Below the pieces are notes generated by a model, which did no database searches, was not told where the DNA came from, and worked only from the letters and a program-made list of their open reading frames with translations. From Erodium maritimum (Eukaryota > Streptophyta > Magnoliopsida > Geraniales > Geraniaceae), in the NCBI GenBank assembly GCA_963921825.1, contig OY997588.1, positions 55,994,803 to 56,058,802 on the forward strand: a stretch of DNA of 64,000 nt, in the 5' to 3' direction. Below, piece by piece: positions 56,434 to 64,000 of the stretch. The translations under genes were made by a program, and so were the position numbers. How positions within the stretch are numbered: position 1 is the first letter of the stretch; every line of letters begins with the position of its first letter.

Positions 56434-56763
56434 ACATCCCCGCTAGGAGGAATGAGTAGCACGTCGTGCATTAGGAACTGGACTTAGGAGGGGTCCCTGT
56501 ACGATGTGCTGCCTCCCCACTTGACTCTTACAGTTGAGGTCCCTCAAGATCTCCAGTCTCCCATTCCCCCTCTCCATTTTCTGTCATGGCCTATGAGGCA
56601 TCAAAATACCGTTTACGTCGGTTATGTTACGATAAGGGTTAGAGAACCGTTGTTCAGTTATTCTGATTCTTTACTTGTGGTCGGTTAATTTATTCCTCGG
56701 GTCACCTCTATGTAATCTCTCGATATCAATAAAATTGCACCATTTTGTTAAAAAAAATTAAAT

Positions 56764-56775
56764 TGAATTCGGTCT
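56764..56775. repeat. Target duplication of retroposon 2, left
   Basis: TGAATTCGGTCT, identical to 57948-57959. It overlaps the candidate right duplication of retroposon 1. Confidence 0.85.
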
Positions 56776-57947
56776 AAAAAACACATAAAGGTAATTCGAA
56801 AATAAAACTTTTTGTGGAGCTATGGTTCCTTTCTCCATTTTGAGCCGTAGTTACTTCATCCCTCTTCCAAGTTCTTTTTGACAAGATTCTTTTGTCCTCT
56901 TCTTTTCTTCTAATGTCACCTCCATTACTCTCGACTCTGACTACATGCCTCGTTGTTCTCATCGGCATAAAAATTCCATCATGGCTTGGAACAACAGGAT
57001 CTGAAAACAGATGAAGATCTCTCAAGTACCCCCCACCACCATTTTGCATGTTGCTGCTTCTTGCGGAACCAACCTCGATGTCGCCGATCTACGGGACATT
57101 TTTCCCTGCGGAACCGACCTCGGCGCCTTCGATCTACAGGTCATTCCTCATTGAGGACCCAACCTCAACGTCACTAATCTACAGGTCATTAGTTCATGCA
57201 AAACCAACCTCGGTGTCACCTCCACCGGCTCTACCTCTTTCAACATCACACCCTCTACTATGATCTGTGACTCACCACATCCACTACGAGGGCGGAGTAG
57301 GAGCGGGAGACCCGATCATCTGGAAGCCACCCTTGAAGACCCCAACGAGAGGTACCATCTATCAAACGATCCACTCAAGGTGCCTATTACATCACTTGAG
57401 GTTGGGAAAATATTGCCTATGAATCTCCATCCCTCCGCTCTTGCGGAGAAGAAGACTAGCCTTGTCGATCACAAGGATAACACTATAGGCAATTGTTAGG
57501 CTCCATTTACAAACATGAATGAGGAAGAAGGCCTTGATGGGGTAGAAGTGAGGCATGGTGAGCGGCCTCACGGGTCTCCATGAGTAACCAAAGGCGTCTT
57601 AGGGGTGTTTCTGAGAAGCCACACCCCAGCCTCGGTGAGTCAGTGGCCTCCTAACTCCTAGTCTCCTCCTTTCCCAAGCATACGCCTTGGTCGACCGTTA
57701 TGACATAGCAATATCGATCAAGTCGAAACGAGGAAAGTGCAATGGATTCATCGTATTTCACAAAGTCAGAATAGGGACCCACCCTTAGTTTCTCCTTGGG
57801 TCACATCAGGTACTTAGATATAGGATCAGTGCCTTATCCATCACCGAGACTGTATCTCATTTTGTTTGTTTCATTTCCACGTATGTACGGTCGTTATGTC
57901 ATCTTTCTTTCAGGTCAATAAAACTTAAGTTCGTCTGCTAAAAAAAC
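56776..57947 (+). mobile_element. Retroposon 2: poly(A) element of unknown coding content
   Basis: 1172 bp bounded by a perfect 12-bp duplication, with a short A-run (57940-57946) at its right end and a 3' region (TCAATAAAACTTAAGTTCG...) like that of retroposon 1. The interior has a 45-bp tandem repeat and one open stretch at 57260-57499 without recognisable family. Probably a non-autonomous retroposon mobilised by the same LINE machinery (inference from the tail). Confidence 0.75.
57064..57225. repeat. 45-bp tandem repeat, about 3.5 units
   Basis: Units begin GCGGAACCAACCTCG, GCGGAACCGACCTCG, GAGGACCCAACCTCA and GCAAAACCAACCTCG at 45-bp steps and share GATCTACRGGWCAT. The period is 15 codons. 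Units have diverged by 15-30 percent by eye. Confidence 0.88.
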
Positions 57948-57959
57948 TGAATTCGGTCT
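57948..57959. repeat. Target duplication of retroposon 2, right
   Basis: TGAATTCGGTCT following the A-run. Confidence 0.85.
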
Positions 57960-58485
57960 TGAAATTCGTGATCATTGTCAAAATAAAGAAACTCTAAGCC
58001 ATATAGTGACTAATTATGATGCAATATGGTATAGACTAGATTGTTGGACAACTGCTTGATTTTATTTGCGGTAGGGGTGCGCTAATAGACTAGGGTTCTT
58101 AGCAATTGGTGGATGAGATCGGTTAGATGAGACTAACCGTGGAAGGGTCGGGACGTTTTTCCTCCTTAACTACTTGTGCCCCCTAGGACTACTCATTTAC
58201 TTTTGCGAGTTTGTTTGTCGGACCTTGCTTGATTCTCATGGGGCTCATATACAGATATAATGTTAGTCAGGCCCGATGCCTTCTTTTATTTCATGGTCTT
58301 CTTGGGCTTAATGATTGGCAGATTGATATTTTCTTCCCTTTCTCGGCCTTCACGAGAGCCTACTTCTTCATCAATTACCCAATGATAATTGGGGGTGGTA
58401 ACTCGTTGGTTAAGGTCGCCTTTTTGGTCCCCGACGAGCACCTGTCCCGCCCAATAGTTGAATGGGTAGGATCCAGGTATCAATT
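57960..58485. other. Interval without recognisable gene
   Basis: Non-repetitive within the window. The + frame 58211-58531 is open but unlike any family I know and runs into the Copia LTR. Confidence 0.45.
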
Positions 58486-59347
58486 TGTTGGGTCTCGAGG
58501 TAGGGTTGGAGATGAACCAACTCGCAGTTGAAAATCAATGAAAACCAAGAGACGATTAAAACCATGAAACAACTAACAAAGAATGGATTCACGAGAGAAA
58601 AATTCAGCACTATTTCTTACGAAAATAAAACACCGGATAACGAAAGATTGGCTTGAGTCTCCAAGACGCTTACGTATCCACATAGGAATCAAAGCCACGT
58701 AGTTCTTCTCTTTGAGGACTTAAGAACACAAAAATGAAGGTGGGACCTTGCCTTGGCCGAAATTGTCATGTAGGGGGGAGAGAAGTTGTGTTTCCTATTC
58801 TTGTCTTGTGTATGTTATGTTGAAAAAAGATGGCTTAAACATAACAAACCCCATACTTGTCCAACTAAAGGCATGAGACAAGTATGGTGTCAAGTAAGGT
58901 GTAAATAGGACAAAGTATGGCTAGACAAGATGGGGTTAGGTGGTGAATCACCAACACCTTAATCCTTGTCTTGCTTACTTAGTACTAATTAATCAAGACT
59001 TGATTAATTAGTTCCATGGGCCTTGGTTGCATGGGCATCTTGGAACATGGCCCGTAGCCATTCCCAACGAGGTCCCGTGATGTGCTCATCGCCTCTAAGC
59101 CTTCCATACCGGAAATGTCCAACATTATCCGACGTGATCAATCCCAAGACTCCAAGCCTTGTCTCGATTCGTAATGTCCTATTCACTTACGAGCACATGA
59201 GCCAAAACCCAGCTTTGGTCATGTCCGAGACAACTCCCTTTTGGTCATTCTCCATAAATGTGTCAATGAGTTTCATCCTCCGGTGTGACCCTTAGGTTTA
59301 TGCATGTCAATAAATCAACGTAAAATACCATTTTACTTTATCCTATT
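58486..59347 (-). repeat. Copia copy F 3' LTR, truncated
   Basis: 862 bp from TGTTGGGTCTCGAG at 58486 to TATCCTATT at 59347. There the sequence jumps into the RT region (CTCATAATCCTTTTCAG), equivalent to copy A 1500. About 830 bp of LTR, the polypurine tract and the RNase H end are deleted. ATT is shared at the breakpoint. Confidence 0.88.
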
Positions 59348-60262
59348 CTCATAATCCTTTTCAGCTCATCAGGTGTCTTAGGACACTGAGTCTTGCTGAG
59401 ATGAATGCCATGACTAGTGGATAAGAGTCCTTTCTTTGAATTGAACATTAAGAACATATTCAATGCCTTGTTCACATAGGTTCCCTGACTTAAATCCAAG
59501 ACCCTCTTGGTGCGATCTCTCCATATCTTAATCCCTAAAATATAAGAAGCATCGCCTAAGTCCTTTATTGAAAAACACTTCCTCAACCAAGATTTAGTCT
59601 CGTGCAAGGTTGGGATGTCATTTTCAATGAGAACCAGAAAGGTAATCTTGATCCCACTAGCCTTCTTATAAACGGAAGATTCATCCTCGTTCTTGATTAA
59701 GCCAAATCCAAATACAACTTCATCAAAACGAAGGATCCAACTCCGAGAAGTTTGTTTCAATCCATAAATGGATTTCAACAACTTACAAATCTTTCCCTTA
59801 TTCTTCGGATTGTCAAAACCTTTGGGCTGAGACATACAAACAGACTCAGTCAAATTTCCATTTAGGAAAGCGGTTTTGACATCCACTTTCAATATCTCGT
59901 AATTATGATACGCAGTTATGTCAAGAAGAATTTGGATCAATTTTGACCATAGCCACTAGGGAGAAGGTTTCGTCATAGTCAATCCATTGGATCTGCCTAT
60001 AACCTTTCGCCACCAGTCGAGCTTTGTAGGTCAGAGGGTTGTCGTCCATGTCCATATTCACCTTGAAGATCCATTTGCATCCGATGGTCCTTACACCATT
60101 GATGGGATAAACCAGTTCCCAAACTCGGTTGTCCGACATGGATTGCATTTCCTCCCTCATGGCTCCCAGCCATAACTCAGAGTCGGGCCCATCCACGACT
60201 TCTTGAAAGGTGGCTGGATCATCGTGATCCACCATGACTTCATTGTCACTTCCGGATACCAT
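59348..60262 (-). pseudogene. Copia copy F reverse transcriptase lacking YVDD
   Basis: Two frames, 59921-60262 (GCKWIFKVNMDMDD) and 59338-59940 (VDVKTAFLNGNL, YGLKQTSRSWILRFDEV, KDLGDASYILGIKI). As in A and B, FLVL passes directly to IENDIPTL (about 59610-59640), so the catalytic YVDD block is missing here too. The RT end is cut by the deletion described for the LTR. Confidence 0.9.
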
Positions 60263-60381
60263 ATCTTTGAGGTGGACGACTGATCCTTTCAGATCGCCTT
60301 AGACCTTCCAGAATTGTGATAGGAATTGGTTCTTACTTTACGACCATCTCTGGCTCCCTTTGTACTAGGTTGTCAATTGGT

Positions 60382-61426
60382 TTAGACGGATCTATACCAT
60401 CTTGAATTTCTTCGAGATGCACAACCCTCCCAATGACGTCTTTGGAAACAAAACTCCTTTTCCATAAAGACCCCACCCCAAGCGACGAACACCATGTTCT
60501 CACTGGGTTTGTAGAAGTAGTATCCCCTTGTTGCTTTGGGATACCACACGAAGGTACATATCTCAGATCTTGGTTCGAGCTTAGTCGAAACCAAATGTTT
60601 CACATAAGTCTCGCAACCATAAATTTTTAGGAAGGACAAAGCGGGCATCATCCCGTACCATTTCTAAAATGGTATCCCTTCCACACCCTTCGTCGAAGCC
60701 TTATTCACCATGAACGCGGCCGTCTCCAGAGCATAACCACATAAAGAAATCAGGAGATCAGTCCAACTGATCATGGAACGGACCATTGTGTAACAATGTC
60801 TGATTTCTCCGTTCGGCTACACCTTTCAATTACAGTGTCCCAGGAGGAGTCCATTCCAAAAAGATCCCATTCTCTTTTAGATGATCTAATAACTATGTGG
60901 TCAAGTATTTTCCACCTCGATCCAATCGAATTGCCTTAATACCTTTCCCGAGTTGGTTTTCTACTTCAGTCTTAAACTCTTTGAATTCATCAAAAGTTTC
61001 AGACTTATGTCTCATCGAATAGATATAACCATATTTACTGTAATCAACAGTAAATGTGATAAAGTAGCTAAAACCCCTCCTGATAAGTGAACTTATTGGT
61101 CTACACACATCCGAGTGTATTAACCTCAATAATTCACCCGTCCTTTCACCGCAACCGATGAAGGGCGCTTTAGTCATTTTATCCATCAAACAAGCCTCGC
61201 ACCTATCAATCGAATGAAATCCGAACGGACTTAAAAGTTCGCACTTCCGAAGTACTGATATGCGTTTTTGTTTATACGACCCTAATGACAGTGCCTTATA
61301 AGAGTTTCGGTTTAAATCGTTGGATTTAGACCTCTTGGCATTAACGTTATAAATAGAGCTTGAGACATTGTTACCCATATCTAATATGTACAATCCTCCA
61401 GCCATGTTAGCACTAACATAAAACAT
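60382..61426 (-). pseudogene. Copia copy F integrase
   Basis: 60893-61426 holds the zinc-site remnant (CEACLMDKMTKAPF), IHSDVCRP with the first catalytic Asp intact, LDRGGKYLTT with the second, and after a stop GVAERRNQ (about 60800-60830) with the Glu. 60382-60651 is the C-terminal block (TFVWYPKATRGYYFYKP). Residues that are mutated in A and B survive, but stops and shifts make it inactive. Confidence 0.88.
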
Positions 61427-61679
61427 ATCATTGCATATAATATTGAAAATAAAAAATTATATCCTTCCTTGTCTAACATGGACACGAATATAATTTTCCT
61501 ACTAAAATTAGGTATGCAATATATATTATGTAACACAAAACTAGGCCTCTTGGCAAAGCAAGACTTATGGATCCTACAGTATTTGCCACAACTCTGAGAT
61601 CTATTTTATGCTTTTCAAGCTTCTCCTACTTTCCAGTCATTGCATGTCAGTGCATATGTGATATTCAGCCCAGTATCCA

Positions 61680-62350
61680 ATACCATGAATCTTGGAAGTA
61701 GAGAGATGTAGCTCTATAAAGTTAATACCTGATGAAGGCGCAGTCTCACTGCCCTTCTTCAGATTATCCTGGTTTTTCCCGCAGTCCCTTTTCCGTTGAC
61801 TAGGCTTCTGGCAATAGAAGCAGACATTCTCATCCTCCTTATCCTTACTTTAAAGACCCCGATCCTCGGAGGGTTAGAGCAATCAAGTGTCTCATCTTTC
61901 ATGCCAAGTGCACAGGGGCCTTGCCCTTGCCACTACCAATTTCCTCATTGAAACTGGATCCCTTTCTGACCATCAAAATATCCTTGGATCCCAGATCCCT
62001 TATATCCTTCCCAGTAGTTACAAACCCGCCATGTAACTCTGATATGGTCATGTCCATATCGTGCATGTGATAGTTCATGATGAACTCAACCTACGCACGA
62101 GGAAAGGGGCGCAGAAACCTATCTGTTGTCATCTCTGACTCTATCTTAAGACCCAGCCCATTAAGACGTTCGAGATGCCCCTTCATTTTCTGGACACGAG
62201 GGATAGCCTTGTCAAGGACATATTCTTTGCGTTCAGACATGAGGACTATCCTCAAAATTCTGTACCAGTACAAATTGTTTGTCCCATTCATCTTGACCTT
62301 GTCAAGAATGATTTTTAATGACAAACTATTAATGTTCGCTGAATATGCCA
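61680..62350 (-). pseudogene. Copia copy F gag relic
   Basis: Starts near 62350 (an AYSANINSLSLKII frame, preceded by a mutated start context), with NGTNNLYWYRILRIVLMS and KMKGHLERLNGLGLK. A stop at about 62091 breaks it, then MTISELHGGFVTTGKD continues. The knuckle CFYCQKPSQRKRDC at about 61790-61835 keeps all three Cys but has Gln in place of His. It documents the gag segment missing from A and B. Confidence 0.85.
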
Positions 62351-62359
62351 TTTGATCTA

Positions 62360-63860
62360 AAACAGATAAAATTAAATCAGTATACTGAATAAATTTTATA
62401 AATATCAAGCTTAAGCACCAACAATCGATTTTAAACCTTTAGAATCCGAAACCAAGATCCTTGATTCACTCGATTAAGCTAAACTAATGTTCACCACTTA
62501 ATCGAGCTATGTAGGTAGGACTCCATCCAATCACATCCAATGTGACTCTTGGCTAGGGTATGTACTTATGTTCACGGCTTACCCTATCTGTTACCCTAGC
62601 TCAACCTCAGGCTGAGAATCGTAGTCAAGTCCATCAATTTTCAACTATGGTCTGTCACTATGTAGGTGCTCCGCTAATGCGCACGACACCCACATATGCC
62701 GTCCAAACCTACTACCCCGCTTTCCCATGGATGCTCCGCTACTAGGCACGACACCCATAGGATGGGGAGGTAGTAAGGTGTTGATGATTGGGAGGTATTG
62801 GACATGACCCGTTTTTACTTGTCCGGCTGTGTTTAAAACTTTGGCACATCCTAGATGCGATGAGCACATCAATTACATTCCAGATGCAATGATGCCTCAA
62901 ATTACATCCAATTTAATTCTTCCTTTCAACCCGTAAACTACATCCAATGCAATGACGGTTCTAAGGGCTCACAAACAAGGATTAAAATTCCAATTTTATC
63001 TTTGCATGTGAGGTGATATGCTCGGTAAATAAAGTTAAAGCATGCAATTCTAAAACACTTAGAATTAATCATGCATAAACTAAACCAAGCATAAACGATA
63101 AATGTGTGCATAATAACCCCCTAAACTAACTCCCACTAGCTTCTTGAGCTCCATCGACTCCAAGCCAATGCCTACACCCGAAAAGCAACCAAATGACCTT
63201 TTTCGCCTTTTCTTCGTCTTGAGTAAAATATTACAATTTAATACACGACTAGCAGGTCGGGAATAAATAAATATTACAAATAAGTGGTTCGACGACCACA
63301 CCTTGAAAGAAAAATTACACGCTAACTCTAACGGCTCGCAGACCGTGAATAGCGATAAATAATTACAATGAGCTCGGGGCTATAATGTGCACCATGCAAA
63401 CATCACATCACACATCGTGTTATCAAACAATCATGTGATTTTCCGGTTTTATTTAATAGCCAAGTTTCGAAATTTTTTGATGCTTGGTTTATCGAAACCG
63501 TTCAAAAATGAAACTTTTGAACATTTGATCTTCGAGTTCGTCATGGCGGTTCCAAACTCGACATAACTAACAAAACGTTTTAGCCTTGGCATATCAACCA
63601 TCCAATGGCCATGCTTGTCCTAGCTCCGTCCAACGGAGCCTCGTTCGGTCTCGGTTTCGGCTCCCCGAGTGTCCCGCTCACGAGACCCGAAACATCAATT
63701 TTTTTTCAAAATTTCCAGATTTGAAATAATTTTCAAAAATTCATTTTACATTCATTAAATCCATAAACAAGAATTTAAAACATGTTATCAAACAATTTGG
63801 CAAATTAACATGTCAAAACCAAAACTTTCAACACTGTCTTGTGAATCCCGAAGGTAGCAC
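62360..63860 (-). other. Copia copy F leader
   Basis: Non-coding leader matching 5627-7168 of copy B in reverse complement, with scattered substitutions and small indels. No gene seen. Confidence 0.75.
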
Positions 63861-63861
63861 G

Positions 63862-63873
63862 GTTCTGATACCA
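63862..63873 (-). other. Primer binding site of copy F
   Basis: Minus-strand TGGTATCAGAAC, one change (G to A) from the intact site in copies A and B. Confidence 0.88.
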
Positions 63874-63874
63874 C

Positions 63875-64000
63875 TGTTGGGTCTCAAGGTAGGGTTGGAG
63901 ATGAACCAACTCGCAGCGGAAAATCAATGAAAATCAAGAGACGATTAAAACCATGAAACAACTAACAAAGAATGGATTCACAAGAGAAAAATTGAGCACT
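63875..64000 (-). repeat. Copia copy F 5' LTR (partial)
   Basis: First 126 bp, in + coordinates, of the inner LTR end (TGTTGGGTCTCAAGG...); the window ends inside it. Confidence 0.92.

Larger units (their letters stand above)
54363..56755 (+). mobile_element. Retroposon 1: LINE ORF1-type element without reverse transcriptase
   Basis: About 2.4 kb ending ATCAATAAAATTGCACC, a short spacer and an A-run at 56750-56757. Its content is a gag-like ORF1 relic only; no endonuclease or RT is present, so it is either a 3'-recombined LINE copy or a non-autonomous retroposon. The 3' end resembles that of retroposon 2. Confidence 0.7.
58486..64000 (-). mobile_element. Copia copy F (older relative of A and B)
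   Basis: Minus-strand member of the same family, continuing past the window. Left: partial 3' LTR 58486-59347. Internal 59348-63874 (RT, integrase, protease, gag, leader). Primer site (reverse) 63862-63873. Right: 5' LTR from 63875, cut by the window end. Point differences to A and B are frequent. It still has about 150 bp of gag that A and B lack, and keeps integrase Asp (HSDVC) and Glu (GVAERRN), so it branches before those losses. Confidence 0.93.

Overview
This window is nuclear DNA from a flowering plant, probably a eudicot. The evidence is layered plant-type transposons (Copia, Ty3/Gypsy, MULE, PIF/Harbinger, LINE) and one multi-exon host gene for a plant SEC14-nodulin type lipid transfer protein. 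I saw no bacterial genes, rRNA, tRNA genes or CRISPR. Almost everything outside 49229-52449 is mobile DNA or its debris.

Layout. (1) 1-14996: two copies of one long-LTR Copia family. Copy B (+, 3926-12385) is complete, has two 1688-bp LTRs that look identical by eye, and sits inside copy A (-, 1-3925 and 12386-14996) with a perfect 5-bp duplication CGCCC. A third, older copy F (-) fills 58486-64000. All three lack the YVDD block of reverse transcriptase, and A and B also have a damaged gag and integrase, so the family looks non-autonomous yet recently mobile. (2) 14997-17258: part of a Gypsy LTR holding a 57-bp tandem array, joined directly to the broken LTR of copy A, followed by a MULE transposase tail and acidic low-complexity DNA. 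(3) 18785-36662: one MULE defined by terminal inverted repeats and a 9-bp duplication TAATTTAAA. It carries a ULP-like (C48 peptidase) fragment on + and a transposase relic on -. Two elements are nested in it: a gag-only Gypsy element with 3.4-kb LTRs (21075-31169, duplication GCCAT) and a Harbinger-type element carrying only ORF1 (32672-34989, duplication TAA).

(4) About 37080-39995: a truncated Copia on the - strand. (5) About 40930-48346: a decayed Copia RT/RNase H on +, interrupted by an L1-type LINE whose ORF2 is one frame broken only by stop codons. (6) 49229-52449: the intact SEC14-like gene on the - strand, 14 coding exons and 620 codons by my splice reconstruction, with a 7-nt first coding segment. 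(7) 54363-57947: two poly(A) retroposons in tandem, the second inserted at the A-rich tail of the first. The first carries a LINE ORF1-type (DUF4283/zinc-knuckle) relic without reverse transcriptase.

The main result is the nesting history, supported by exact target duplications, and several gag-only, ORF1-only or catalytically dead elements that must have depended on partners elsewhere. Identity levels and family names are judged by eye only.
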